From: Rhyacophila brunnea
Taxonomy: Eukaryota > Arthropoda > Insecta > Trichoptera > Rhyacophilidae
Direction of reading: 5' to 3'
DNA length: 64,000 bases
Assembly (NCBI GenBank): GCA_022495005.1
Contig: JAGYXB010001582.1
Span: 1 to 64,000 of the forward strand
Both the position numbers and the translations under genes were made by a program. The notes under the pieces were generated by a model. It searched no databases, was not told the origin of the DNA, and worked only from the letters and a program-made list of their open reading frames with translations. This document shows positions 50,001-60,500 of the stretch, piece by piece (positions within the stretch are counted from its first letter, which is position 1; every line of letters starts with the position of its first letter).

Positions 50001-50320
50001 CTCCCCACATACTGTATTAATTATGTTTCACTATAATAATACATAATATATGGTAACACTGTCAGATAGCACTGTGGGGGGCTACCTACTGTATTTTGTA
50101 TTGGCCCTGTGGCTATGAAACCAAAGCTATTACCCAAATCTGGGTCGCAGGTGTAGATAAGTAAGTTAACAATTTGGTTTGATTATTGCAGGAGTTGGCC
50201 GCAAACTACCTATTCAAATGCTGCTGCGACAAATGTATTACTCAGATCTGCGAACCGGACGAAACGAGTGCCGAAGAGATGAGTGAAGGAGAAGGAGACA
50301 TGGAAGACATGTCCGATTGA
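35010..50320 (+). CDS. SMYD5: SMYD5, SET and MYND-domain lysine methyltransferase
   Basis: Seven exons (35010-35048, 35131-35258, 38363-38599, 39953-40190, 46547-46724, 48880-49094, 50192-50320) join in phase into 387 residues ending at TGA. The split SET domain opens with [20 protein letters not shown]. The MYND-like zinc region has Cys81, 82, 92, 95, 100, 104, His113 and Cys117. The SET core follows with [12 protein letters not shown] (NHSC at 294-297) and [11 protein letters not shown]. The post-SET region [20 protein letters not shown] is followed by a short acidic tail ([15 protein letters not shown]). Human SMYD5 is 418 residues and has been reported to methylate histone H4 and ribosomal protein L40. 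Introns 2, 3, 4, 5 and 6 hold transposons. The family assignment is firm from motif order. Confidence 0.93.
35259..35923. other. SMYD5 intron 2, left part
   Basis: AT-rich intron. It contains a tandem GGGTACCCACAATT pair at about 35420 and a TTAGG-type run at 35875-35910 (GGTTAGATTAGGTTAGG). No gene. Confidence 0.5.
35924..36591 (-). mobile_element. hAT element with hATC-domain remnant
   Basis: The ends CATGGGTGGCCAACC and GGATTGGCCACCCATG are flanked by a perfect 8 bp duplication, GTCTAAAA, at 35916-35923 and 36592-36599. The minus strand (36466-36206) reads [20 protein letters not shown] and [16 protein letters not shown]. This is the C-terminal dimerisation (hATC) region of a transposase, broken by a stop. 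It is 668 bp and internally deleted, in SMYD5 intron 2. Confidence 0.85.
36206..36466 (-). pseudogene. hAT transposase C-terminal fragment
   Basis: The 86-residue frame includes [33 protein letters not shown] and [16 protein letters not shown], as expected for the end of a hAT transposase of the GTF2IRD2/ZBED-like type. A stop after about 86 residues and a lost remainder leave it inactive. Confidence 0.7.
36959..37433 (+). repeat. tRNA-derived SINE (copy 3), 5' truncated and interrupted
   Basis: The B box GGTTCGAATCC and the family body (GGCAAGTACACATTATTTTT, GAGCAAGTGGCTGACATCC) are present. The A box is missing. The tail (CTATGTAGAGGCCCATATG, GGATCGGACATGG) is displaced by about 280 bases of unrelated sequence (about 37100-37380), so something has inserted here. 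It lies in SMYD5 intron 2. Confidence 0.65.
37434..38362. other. SMYD5 intron 2, right part
   Basis: AT-rich to mixed composition. A 72-residue open frame at 37510-37728 ([18 protein letters not shown]) looks like a fragment of a PIF/Harbinger-type transposon protein, but I cannot assign it. No splice sites join it to SMYD5. Confidence 0.4.
38687..38818. mobile_element. Harbinger-like MITE, 132 bp
   Basis: The ends GGCTAGGCCCACACTACGCG and CGCGTAGTGTGGGCCTAGCC are perfect inverted copies. They are flanked by TAA at 38684-38686 and 38819-38821. The element is tiny, near-palindromic and non-coding, in SMYD5 intron 3 just after exon 3. Confidence 0.82.
38822..39952. other. SMYD5 intron 3, remainder
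   Basis: AT-rich intron. GCACTAAGTG-type words recur near 39400, 39640, 39705 and 39870, and CCTATTTT-TTGTGT appears in both orientations. This suggests an old inverted-repeat element at about 39350-39900, without clean borders. Confidence 0.4.
40227..40593. mobile_element. CTTCAG-ended MITE (copy 1)
   Basis: The left end AGACGGTGCTTCAG and the right end CTGAAGTATAGCC are short inverted copies between TTA/TTAA. It shares about 320 bases of sequence with 56933-57251, including CTATAGGTGCGACGAAATTT and TTCGCGTCGCGTAGTCAC. It is non-coding, in SMYD5 intron 4. Confidence 0.65.
41260..42373 (-). mobile_element. PIF/Harbinger element 1
   Basis: The ends TGGTACGTTTACATTTGACA and GTCAGATGTAAACGTACCA are inverted copies, 1114 bp apart. 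TAA lies at the left (41257-41259) and TTA at the junction with element 2 (42374-42376). The minus strand holds a 98-residue transposase start (42140-41844). The remaining transposase is missing. Confidence 0.8.
41844..42140 (-). pseudogene. Harbinger-type transposase N-terminus (copy 1)
   Basis: The frame reads [40 protein letters not shown]. This resembles the conserved N-terminal block of PIF/Harbinger transposases (W-V..W...R...GAF..L..EL..ED...F.NF.RM). It stops after 98 residues, before the DDE nuclease. A near-identical copy lies at 46110-45775. Confidence 0.7.
42546..45389. mobile_element. Unassigned TIR element, GGGCATTTTCGCC ends
   Basis: The left end GGGCATTTTCGCCAAAGTTT and the right end AAACTTTGGCGAAAATGCCC are perfect inverted 20-mers, extended by GTACATG. 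They are flanked by ATTC on both sides (42542-42545, 45390-45393), and the uninterrupted site GTATTCGACAAG exists in element 1. It is 2844 bp including a nested MITE at 43888-44455. No transposase is recognisable. Phrases such as GTTACCACGATTT and CCGTTAC recur inside. A 4 bp target duplication does not match hAT, Harbinger, mariner or piggyBac. Confidence 0.75.
43888..44455 (+). mobile_element. TA-flanked MITE, ACAGTCGA family (copy ii)
   Basis: CAGTCGAACTTGGTTATTAC at the left and GTAATAACCGAGTTTGACTA at the right, flanked by TA. It is 568 bp, non-coding, and matches copies at 40768 and 49336. It is the innermost insertion of the SMYD5 intron 4 nest. Confidence 0.85.
45775..46110 (-). pseudogene. 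Harbinger-type transposase N-terminus (copy 2)
   Basis: This is the same 5' block as 42140-41844, with [21 protein letters not shown] few extra residues ([13 protein letters not shown]) come from a short insertion, and the tail after QKC differs. It is truncated before any catalytic residue. Confidence 0.7.
46825..46935 (-). repeat. SINE fragment cut by mariner family 2
   Basis: On the minus strand this reads GGATCTGGCAAATTCACATT and TATGTGTTTAGACCCAGAGC, matching the SINE body and the position after its B box. The head is decayed. It ends at the mariner border (46936). Confidence 0.5.
46937..48220 (+). mobile_element. mariner family 2 element
   Basis: The ends are CCGGTAGTCCCAAAAGTACC and GGTACTTCTGGGACCACCCTCG, imperfect inverted copies flanked by TA (46935, 48221). 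They differ from the CGAGGGTGGGTCAATAA ends of the other three mariners. It is 1284 bp with one decayed transposase (47114-48155), in SMYD5 intron 5. Confidence 0.92.
47114..48155 (+). pseudogene. mariner family 2 transposase, decayed
   Basis: From [20 protein letters not shown] the frame continues to the GRP linker [12 protein letters not shown]. It then shifts near 47490 to [40 protein letters not shown]. Beyond a stop at 47811 it continues with [17 protein letters not shown] and [17 protein letters not shown], then a TAG where family members have TGG. All three catalytic Asp positions (MDETW, HQDN, APSD) survive, but frameshifts and stops kill it. Confidence 0.88.
49336..49915 (+). mobile_element. 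TA-flanked MITE, ACAGTCGA family (copy iii)
   Basis: CAGTCGAACTTGGTTATTAC to GTAATAACCGAGTTCGAATG, flanked by TA. It is 580 bp, non-coding, in SMYD5 intron 6. It differs from copies i and ii by scattered substitutions and short indels. Confidence 0.85.
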
Positions 50321-50538
50321 TGTTCAAATTTCTTCAGCCTCTGCTTGCTGGGAATTTGATTCCGACATCTCAAACTGTGGATCGACACAAGTCGAAGAAT
50401 GTAACATAAAAAGCTTTATAATACCACCTCGTTTGTGTTCGAGGAACATTCGATATTCTGCTGCATTGTTCACCTTATGTCTATCCATAGTACTGCATTT
50501 ACGTTTAAATCGATTCATCTATGATCATTATTTTGTAC

Positions 50539-50544
50539 ATTAAA
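50539..50544 (+). terminator. Candidate poly(A) signal of SMYD5
   Basis: ATTAAA lies 219 bases after the stop codon. A canonical AATAAA follows only at 51168. The choice between them is open. Confidence 0.35.
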
Positions 50545-51406
50545 ACACCAATATTTTATAATATTAATTCTATTCTGATTATAAAAAAACTTATACATTC
50601 ATTGTCTATGTCTGTATTGTACAGTTGGTTAACAATATAGTTATAAGCAGCAGAAACAGTGCAAGAGACTTCGTACCCCTGCAACTAAACCGCCACAAGT
50701 CCAAAATTACGTGTTTTAAGTTAATTACCATGTTTCATTGTCTATCGTTCATAGTATATGTACCGAAAATTTCATATCTCTAAGTCATCAAATTCAAGTG
50801 AAAAATTCATTCAATATCTAGATATATGTATTTCAAAAACACAGTACAAAAATGCGATAGGTAAAAACTTCAAAGCTGATTTTCTCTGTTTGAGGTTTTT
50901 TGGATTGTGGCAGTTTAGTTGCGGAGGTGCGACTTGTGCGCTAGCCGTGCAAAGAATAATATATTTTTTTATTTACTTTATATTTCTTTGATATTGAAAC
51001 CAAAACATAATATTTAGTGGACCCATTTTTGTTTATAAAAAAAATATTGTATACCATGCTCATTGTTCCATGTCTGAACAAAAAATGCAATGTCCTTTTC
51101 TCAAATGTCGGCAACTTATTACATTTGAAGGGCCTATGAAAAACTTGTATTGTGATGTAAATTAATTAATAAACCCCATTACTAATTAACTCGACTGTGT
51201 CAAATCGTTGTGGAATGTTGTGTCAAATTGTGAATAATAAAATTAGCGAGTAATCTTTGTTGCATTGTACAATTCAGAATTAAGAATTATAGATAGTAAA
51301 TCTTATAGAATTCGTAAGACAGATACTATATTGTAATTTTATGAAAGTCTACAGTTAAACAGTATTCTTTTCACCGAAGCTTTAATACTGGAATACAAAT
51401 AATATA
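50545..51406. other. 3' flank of SMYD5
   Basis: AT-rich sequence, part of it possibly SMYD5 3' UTR up to the AATAAA at 51168. No gene or delimited element. Confidence 0.5.
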
Positions 51407-51466
51407 CATTAAAGTCATCGACTTACGTGAATTCGTTATGTTTATTAAGTTTATTAATAAATAATT

Positions 51467-53320
51467 ATGTTATATATGGAGCATGTAAAAAAAATAGTAG
51501 TAATGCAATCTACGGTAATTACCAAGAAAAGAGGAATATTAATAGAAGAAATGGAAATATTGGTTATATGGATGGAAGATATGCAGCAACAACAAATTCC
51601 AATAAGCCTTAAACTCATACAAGATAAAGCCTTGAGTCGTTTTGAAGACAAAGTGTAAAAATGATGATAAGTGTTGATACTAATAAATTCACCGCAACCC
51701 ACGGACGGTTTTAAAAATTTAAAAGTCTTAAGGGGGGACATGCTCGTCGAAGGTCAAAATTGAGTTTTTATTGTATTTTCAAACCATGATCCTGGACACT
51801 CCTTAAACGTTGTAGATAATCTATTTAGATAATTTTGAAGCCTTATTATCCTTTATAGATATTTTAAACATTTGATGACTGCATGAAGTATTTTTGTTAC
51901 ATAAAATAGTATTCTTTTAAACCTCTCGCTCTAATGTTTTAGAATATAGTCATATTTCGGTACATAACTGCGCAGTGGTGTTAAGATTTTTTACGTTTTT
52001 TAATTTTTAAACGCATTTATGAAACCATTAGTATAATTTATTACGAGATAATTTTTGTAAAATATTCACGATAAAAAATTATATTGATAATCTCTGTGAT
52101 CCCAAATTTGACAAGAATTAGGCATTTTATTATTCAAAAAATCGGCAATATTAACACATTTGAAGATAATTCTAAAGATATTTATTATAAGCTATGTCTT
52201 TGACCATTTAAGTGTGATAAACATTTTATGAATAATGATTGCTTTATATTAATTATTGACCTAAGAATAAGGTAGTGTTTTTTTGAAATACGCCATTTTT
52301 TTTGTCATTCCCTAGTAGTTAAGCTACAACATACGACCGTAGCCATAAATTGACAAACTCTAATTAAAGTAGGGAGTAAAATTATGTTAACGCGCGTGTT
52401 TGAACATGAACCTAACTGATTTTTTTTAAATTTTTTTTTTAAACGGTACATGTTCAAACACGCGCGTCAATATCATTTTACTCCTTACTTCAATTATAGT
52501 TTGTCAATTTATGGCTACGGCCGTATGTTGTAGCTTAACCACTGGGGAATGACAAAAGAAATGGCGTATTTAAAAAAAACACTACCTTATTCTTAGGTCA
52601 ATTATTATTATAAAGCAATCATTATCCATAAGATGTTTATCACACTTGAATGATCAAAGACATAGCTTATAATAAGTATCTTTAGAATCATCTTCAAATG
52701 TGTAAATATTGCCGATTTTTTGAATAATAAAATGTCTAATTCTTGTCAAATTTGGGATCACAGAGATTATCAATATAATTTTTTATCGTGAATATTTTAC
52801 AAAAATTATCTCGTAATAAATTATGCTATTAGTTTTATAAATGCGTTTAAAAATTAATAAATGTAAAAAATCTTAACACCACTGCACATGTATGTACTGA
52901 GATATGACTATATTCTAAAACATTAGAGCGAGAGGTTTTAAAAGAATACTATTTTATGTAATAAAAATACTTTATGCAGTCATCAAATGTTTAAAATAAC
53001 TATAAAGGATAATAAGGCTTCAAAATTATATAAATAGATTATCTACAACGTTTAAGGAGTGTCCAGGATCATGGTTTGAAAATACAATAAAAACTCAATT
53101 TTGACCTTCGACGAGCATGTCCCCCCTTAATAAACTACACAACATTAAAGTAACAGTGAGGCTGCCGAGTTATGCAGATACAGGGGAAGCTATGAATTTT
53201 ATCAAGAGTAGCAGAAATCGCAAAAATGAGGATTACCTGCCACAAATTTTTTTTAATGTGGATGAAACTGGGCTTATTGGAAAAAAATGCCAGATCAGTC
53301 ATATCATATATCCCAACTAG
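51467..53320 (+). pseudogene. Tigger/pogo transposase remnants (CENP-B HTH and DDE start)
   Basis: The left piece (51467-51718) reads LIEEMEILVIWMEDMQQQQI, PISLKLIQDKALSRFED, then FTATHGRF. This is the CENP-B-type DNA-binding region of pogo/Tigger transposases. The right piece (53127-53320) reads LHNIKVT, DYLPQIFFNVDETGLIGKK. The NVDETGL block holds the first catalytic Asp of the DDE domain. Stops and the 1.4 kb insertion disrupt it, and the rest of the catalytic domain is missing. Confidence 0.72.
51732..53126. mobile_element. Fold-back element, 1.4 kb near-palindrome, TTAA target
   Basis: Two arms of about 690 bp are inverted copies from GGGGGGACATGCTCGTCGAA at 51732 to TTCGACGAGCATGTCCCCCC at 53126. 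They meet at an A/T-rich centre near 52420-52440. TTAA flanks both ends (51728-51731, 53127-53130). Corresponding positions differ by scattered substitutions and small indels, so the arms are not a perfect copy. No open frame has coding character. The TTAA duplication is shared by piggyBac and Kolobok elements. Confidence 0.85.
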
Positions 53321-53537
53321 AAAAATCTATGCCAGGTTTTAAGGTGTGAAATGCTGCTGGGGATTGCAAAATCAAACCACTTTATCAATCAATAATGTTT
53401 TCTTAAATGTCCATTTTATTTTCACTTATCCTTTGAAACTGCAAATATTATTCAAAATAATTGCATGATTTAAAGTTCTATTCGACTTACACGAAAATCT
53501 TCGGAACAAATTAATCACGTAAGTTGAGGACTTACTG

Positions 53538-54500
53538 TAATCAATATATTGTTGATTTCATTATAATATATAAACAAAGTTTGTAATTTTTCTTTCAAAT
53601 AATGGAAATATTTCTTGCTAAAATCATAATTTGGAAAAGAACTTATTTAAAGTTACAGATTTATTTGCCAGTGGCAGAGTGAGTACACACTCATGAAGCG
53701 GAAGGTCGTAGATTTGAATTTTGCGTCTAGCAAAATACACATACTGCTTTTGATCCAGAGGAAAGGCTCAATGTGTAGGGTGAGTGTCTTAACAAGCACT
53801 CCTTGTAAAAAAAGTCTGTTTAGCTAACCTACCGCGGAATTCAGTGTGCTCCACTGACGAGTGTACTACTTATGTACTTCAATTCATTTTTTGGTTTAAT
53901 GCATGACAAAATTTGAATCATTGATTTTATGTTCCTATAAACTGTATAATAGCACCAATCTAAAATTTTCGATAAATAATATATTAGTATAAGTGTAATT
54001 AATTATATGCAGTCAATTTGAAAAAAACACCTAGATAGTTTTTAATCTTTAACGTAAAACAAATTACGATTTAAGTAAATTTAATATACTATTGACTGAA
54101 GCAAGGGAACACAATTCAAATTATGTATTATTTTCTTTCTAATGGATATAATAATGTATGAAGCTGGTGTTAAATTCAATAGATATTCTCATAATGTAGA
54201 AAAACAAACACATAGTTTGGTTTATAATTTGACACATTTAATGATTTGATATGGTTACAAATTAAAATTGAAAGAGAACATGAAAAATCATCATTGTTAT
54301 GCTTGTGTACAAAAATATGAAAACTCAAAAATTATTAATAAAAAAATATTGCAACAAACATGTCTTTCTATTTCATCAAATCAGTTTCGAGGCAGATCTT
54401 ACTTAAAAAAAGAATTTTACCTTGCCATTTTGATTATTCCGAAATAATCTGTAAATGAAATTTTTGAGTTACGACATTTTCCTACAGGATGGGCTCTTGA
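53538..54500. other. Intergenic between SMYD5 and alpha-tubulin
   Basis: AT-rich, no gene. A stretch at 53670-53830 (AGTGGCAGAGTGAGTACAC, GGTCGTAGATTTGAATT, then AAATACACATACTGC) looks like another degraded SINE with a tRNA-like head. Confidence 0.45.
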
Positions 54501-54506
54501 TTTATT
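54501..54506 (-). terminator. Candidate poly(A) signal of alpha-tubulin
   Basis: AATAAA on the minus strand starts about 30 bases beyond the stop codon. The very short 3' UTR it implies is possible, but a later signal may be used. Confidence 0.35.
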
Positions 54507-54535
54507 GTTTACATCTCTGCTATAGTAACATGATC

Positions 54536-57500
54536 TCAACTTTCGACTTCCATATAGTCCATTTCTAAAGCGGCAATATCCTCCCGCGCCTCGTCAAACT
54601 CCCCCTCCTCCATCCCTTCCCCAACAAAATGGTGAACAAACGCCCGTTTTCGATACATCAGATCGAATTTCCTCCTGAGACTCGTCCAAGCCGTGCAGAT
54701 GGCCGTACTGTTGGACAGCATCACCACAGATCGCTGCACCGCGGCCAGGTCTCCTCCGGGTACTGTAGTGGGCGGCTGGTAATTTATTCCAATCTGAAAC
54801 ATCAAACTCATTAATATGTACATCAATCAATCTGCTCTAAGTCATATTATTTAGTCTTTGACGTTGAAGATCTTCTATAGAGATGGAGCCTAAATAATAT
54901 GAAAGTGGATGAAATGGTTTCTAAGGCTAATGATTAAATTATGTGCAAGTAACTTTTGTGCTCTGAGGTTTATTTAGTAGAGTAGGTACCACAAGTTTTT
55001 AATACAATGGACCCTCATTTAAATAAACAATCGCAAATAGTACATCAAAACAGGATGCCACCTTATGCTTTCAAGTTTCAATGCTACCAAGGTATAGAAT
55101 GTTAATTTTTCTATGGCTACCAATTCAACCACACTGAAAATATTCTGGAATCACCATTGTGTAATAATAGTGTAAAAGTTCATAGCAATCCTTCTAGATC
55201 AGCGGTTCTCAAACTGGGGTCCGCGAAGCGGTTTCGTCTGCGAAACGTCTGATCACGGTTGATTTCATCACGTAAAACCATTAATATATTTTGAGAACAC
55301 AAACACTTGCAGGTGCATGGGTTTTGAAGATTTTATTGGAATTTTCAGCATAGGCATTTGGACGCCAAAAATTCGCAGATCACCGAAAAAATTCTGCAGA
55401 CCACCGATTGGGAAACACTGTAGATTTTACTACAAACTCTGGTATTATATTTGCTTTTCCCTCCACCACTCGCCACGTCTCCACACTTGTTATGCAGGTA
55501 TATACCATGACATATTGAATGTTAAGCGCCCTTCAATGTTGTGCTGAGAGTGTCCCAGGTGAAGTTTCCCAAGACCTTGGTTGGCCTTCAGTGTGCGTGA
55601 TTCCTATTCTGATTTTTATGCTAATGTCTTACAAGATGTCTTTTAAGTCTTATCTTTGTCTACTAGTTTTCTGATAATAAATTCCTTTACTCATTGATTA
55701 AACCGGCAGAAGTTGAACAATATTATTTTAATAAAAACAGTTTGCAAACTTAATAAAAGCAATGAAATGGGAGTGTATTATTTACCTTAAATCCAGTTGG
55801 TGACCAATCAACAAACAATACGGAGTGTTTGCTTTTGATGCTGTTGATTGCCACGTTGACATCCGTCGGCGTGACATTCCCTCGGAAGAGGAGACAGCAC
55901 GACATATATTTTCCCGTTCTCGGATCGCACTTCACCATCTGGTTACTAGGTTCGAAACACGAACTGACCAATTGATGGGTAGAGAGGTTCTCGAAGTACG
56001 CTTTCGACGCCGGAATAAAGGGTGCATAGGTGACCAAAGGGAAATGTATTCTCGGATACGGCACGAGATTTGTCTGAAACTCTACTAAATCCACATTCAG
56101 CGAGCCGTCAAATCGAAGTGATGCTGTCACGCATGATACCACCTTTAATAAAATGAAAACTCAATAATAAAATGATTATTAGGTGTATTAGATACTTGCA
56201 CAAAATTCAGACTCTGCCAGAACCGTCAGCTGCCTGTTCAACGTTCAACGTCCTAACAGTGCTTTTAACATAAATGTGGAGTTATCTTGTGTCAACATAT
56301 GAATGAACATTTAAATGTCAAATAAATCAATATTAAATTAGTATTATTTTCAAAGTCTTTGGTCTAAATATTAGATAAAAAAGATATTTCGTTTGATAAA
56401 ATATACGTGAGTATTGAACTTTTGACAATATTCTATTATCAACATGTGCATTACATATATGTTAAATTTAACTTTCACTGAAACTAAAACATTGTAATAT
56501 TATATAAAATATATATTCGGTAAAACTTTCTAATAAACTTTTGTAATTGAAATACAAATTTATAAGTATTTAGTAGCGAAATGCAACTTTCTTAAATCAA
56601 TATTTTTTTGATACAGAATTTAATTATTTTTATTATCCTAAGTTCTATTATCATTTTTTACCATTAAATTATTGCTAAAATGATTAGTGAAAAAACTATT
56701 TTATATTATAAAATAATATAAATTTTGTAATTTCGGGGTAAAAGTGCTTTGCCAGTTTGGTTGCTGCTGAGATATTATAATTATTTTTAGTGTGTTTCCT
56801 GACTATAAAAGTGGCTATTTATCCAATATGTTACTTGACCACCATAAAGGCGGTCGCAATTAGTTCTTCATAATAATATGATGCTGAATGTCGACAACTC
56901 ATATACCAAATGTATTTATTTAAGAGCATACTTCAGTGAAACGGCAAATAATTTTCAACTATAGGTGCGACGAAATTTCGGACTCGCTGCCAATCGGAGA
57001 GCGATAGTCGAGCTGTGAACATGTCAATTTGTTCTGTGATGGCGTCGGGGGAATTAATTCTTAAATCGTGTAAAGATGACTAAAAAATGTTACCCATTTA
57101 TTTGAAAAAGGAAACATGTCAATGAATATATTATTATTATTACTAATAGAACAATAAACATATTATGTTTTGTTTTGCACGCATTGTTTGCACAATCTTC
57201 GCGTCGCGTAGTCACGATCGTTTTAGACCGTGCCCCAACTGAAGTATAGCCTTAAAACACACGAAACACCCATAATTTGACCTCAAAGAACCCTGGGATT
57301 CCGCGGAATACCATTTGGGGGAAACTAATGTAAAAAAATCACACTACCCTTCATCTTAACGATAGGTAGGGAGGCCCACCAATCATCCTGGTCTGGGGGC
57401 CCACTTCCGGATGTGGGGGCCATGGCTGAGATAATCGGTTTTGAAATAAATCACAGTTTTAAATACTCTTGCTTAGAAGTTAATTGGTGTATCTTTTTTT

Positions 57501-60500
57501 ATTTCTTTTACATTATTTATGTACCTATAATTAAGTTTTTACATACAGTTAAAAATTACTTTAACCTTCTCTATGCCTCATGATATTACTATGGCAGTAT
57601 CTGACAAGCCGCAGATTTTTAACGATACACGTTGAATGTAGACGACAATCGCTGTAATACCGGTAATTTGTGGCATAGTATTTCATAATCATTCAAACAG
57701 ATGTCAATGTGTGTTTAATTTTTTAGATTATGCAAATCAATCGACTGTGGCCAATAATTTGAGTTTAAAGTCGGACGAGATAACTCGCGAAATTTGTATG
57801 TGCGGCTTGTCGATCACGGCCTCATAGAGGGAGAAAACTCGCTGAAGAAATAAAACCAGTTAACAATTTAAGCTATTTCTACAAATTAAGGTATCTATTT
57901 ATTTTGCTTACATAATGTGACAAAATCTGTGATATAAAAAAAAAATAGCACAATTATTATTCTTTACATACGAGGGTGGGTCAATAAGTCCTTAGAAAAG
58001 CCGACAGGTGGCGCGACTAGTACTGTAAGCGGTTTGTTTTCATGCAGCGGCACTACCGATTCAGTATGCTGCGAAGTTTCAATCAGATTGGTCGGTTGTT
58101 GTGTGTTTCTCGTACATTTAAAAAAAAAATTTGCTTGTGGAAAATGGAAAAATGGAAAATGGAGAAAATTGAGTTTAGAGCTATTATTAAACATTTTAAT
58201 ATAAAAGGGTTAACAGCAAAGGAAATAAAAAATGAGTTGGATTTAGTTCACGGCATATCTGCTCCTTCACTTGCAACTATTTATAACTGGTTAATGAATT
58301 TAAACGTGGTCGTACATCAACAAAGGATGAACCACGCTCAGGACGTCCTGTAGAGGTGACTACACCAGAAATTATCAATAAAATCCACGATATGGTGTTA
58401 AGTGACCGAAGATTAAAGTTGAGTGAGATAATTGAGGTTACAGGGATCTCAAAAGGTAGCGTCATTTCTATTTTACATTACAAATTGGGCATGAAAAATA
58501 TTTCTGCAAGATGGGTGCCGCGTTTGCTCACAGTCGACAATAAACGCAATAGGGTGGTGGCCTCTAAAGCCCCGTTGTCGCTCATGCAACGCAATCCGGA
58601 TGAATTTTTTCGTCGCTTTGTGACTGTAGATGAAACATGGATACACCACTATACTCCCGAGACGAAAGAACAGTCAAAGCAGTGGATTGCGAAGGCGAAC
58701 CATGTCCAAAGAAGGCGAAAACCGTAAAATCAGCTGGTAAGGTTATGGCTACTGATACACCCCTGTTACAGGCGGGCTTCTCCCGGTGTAAAATAATCAT
58801 TTAGTAGCTCAAGTCGAAACGTAACCCTGACCTCTAGAAACGGCTTCATAAAACATCTAATCTGATTCCTTGCTCAACCACGTAAGTATTTTTTAATTTA
58901 AAAAGTATAAATGATGATGGATGAAAGCGATAATTTTAAGACTAAATATAAGTATTTAAATATAATAAATTTTGCCGCTCATTGTGCGTGAAATCCTCGC
59001 GCGCCGGCGCCAGGGTCAGGCTCGTGATTCGCCGAATCAAAGATCACGCGATAAAATTTGGCCAATCACGAGAGTCCTTTTTGCTGGACGGCGTCGGTAC
59101 GAGGAATTTAAAAAGAAAAAAAAAAAAATTAGTGAGCGTCCGGTTTTAGAACGATACGGACTGACGACTGTAACTGTAAAAAACTACAAAATAACCTTGT
59201 CAAACTCAAGATTAAAATATATACCTAATACCAAGTTACACACAAGAAAGTCTTAGTGTTTTATTTAACCACAAACATAAATATATAGTTCCTTTTTTTT
59301 TGTGAATCCGGGGTTCGATGTACACCTGAGCTAGCCGCTGGAGCCCCGGGGATCTCAATGGCGCCCTGGCAACATGAGGCTCGGAAAACGCATGGTTTTC
59401 CCGACATCACACCCTGCTCAGCTCTAAAAATCTAATTAAAGTGTTCTACATCTAGACCATAGAACAACTGGTAACTATCGAGTTCCAGGCGCCTGAAGTA
59501 CCTAGGACCATGTACCAGGGAAACCAAGGACATGGCCATGAGCGCCCTAGAACTCTTGGAAATGTGAGGCCAGGCGGGTGGCACAACAATGCCACCTGCA
59601 CGAAATGGTACGGAGTATCCGACCGGAAGTAAAATGGAAGAAGAAGAGAGACATGAGGAGGCGCCGCGAGCTGGTGGTCATCTTGGAGCAAGAAGAAGAC
59701 ACTGGATCCTGTGGATGCCCCCCTACCGTGGATCTTCGAAGGAGCGGGTGCAAAAGACGTGAATTTAGTGGAAATAGTGAATGTTTAAGTGTGAACTCTC
59801 GTCAAGCACAAACTAAGTTTTATTATTAGTAAATAAAAGATGCATCAAACGCAAAGCAAAGTTGATTTAGAATAATTTTAGATACGTAATGAAATGCAGT
59901 CCGCAAAAGTAACAAAAAAAAAATACACGCCTTCGATTCGTACAACGGCCAGTGGCGTGGAGTAAATGTAAATCCGCGCGGTAAAAGAGTACGTCGACGC
60001 TCGGAAATATTAAATTCAAAACCAATTATAACGCCACGTCGGTAAGACAAAATACAACGAATCAACTTTGCTCGGCGAGCTGATTAGTTATAAGATATAT
60101 TGTTTAAAAATATATATAAACATATATAATAATGTGTGAAAGGATGTACGTTTGTGAAAGTATTCGTAACTATTTCTTTCGGAGTCGACACTGGCGAGAT
60201 TACCAAAGAATCCTCAAATCTAAAATAAATGATAACGCCTCGCATATCATTATAAAAAAATATAAATACAGTATTATAATACCCTTCAGGACTTTTATAA
60301 TTTTTGTTTAATACTGAAAAAGAAATAGATGATATGTATTGTAATAATCGTGTGAACAAAAGCGAAGCTGCCAACGTTCATTATTAAATAATGTGAAAAA
60401 TAAATGTTAATAATAAAACGTGAGAGGCCCCGCAAATCGGTGCGGCGCGCCTTTGGCGAGAAGGAATCGGATGACATGTCGACTAAACGCGATAACGCCG

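Larger units (their letters stand above)
51407..53537 (+). mobile_element. Tigger/pogo-like relic, interrupted
   Basis: The right end ACGTAAGTTGAGGACTTACTG next to TA and the left region CATTAAAGTCATCGACTTACG are imperfect inverted copies of a Tigger-type end. Coding remnants lie on both sides of the fold-back at 51732-53126, and the reading continues across it if one TTAA is counted once. Without the fold-back the relic is about 730 bp and thus internally deleted. Confidence 0.7.

Noticed and set aside
51732..53126. CRISPR-like or tandem repeat array
   Set aside because: There are no regularly spaced direct repeats. The structure is one long inverted pair with TTAA flanks.
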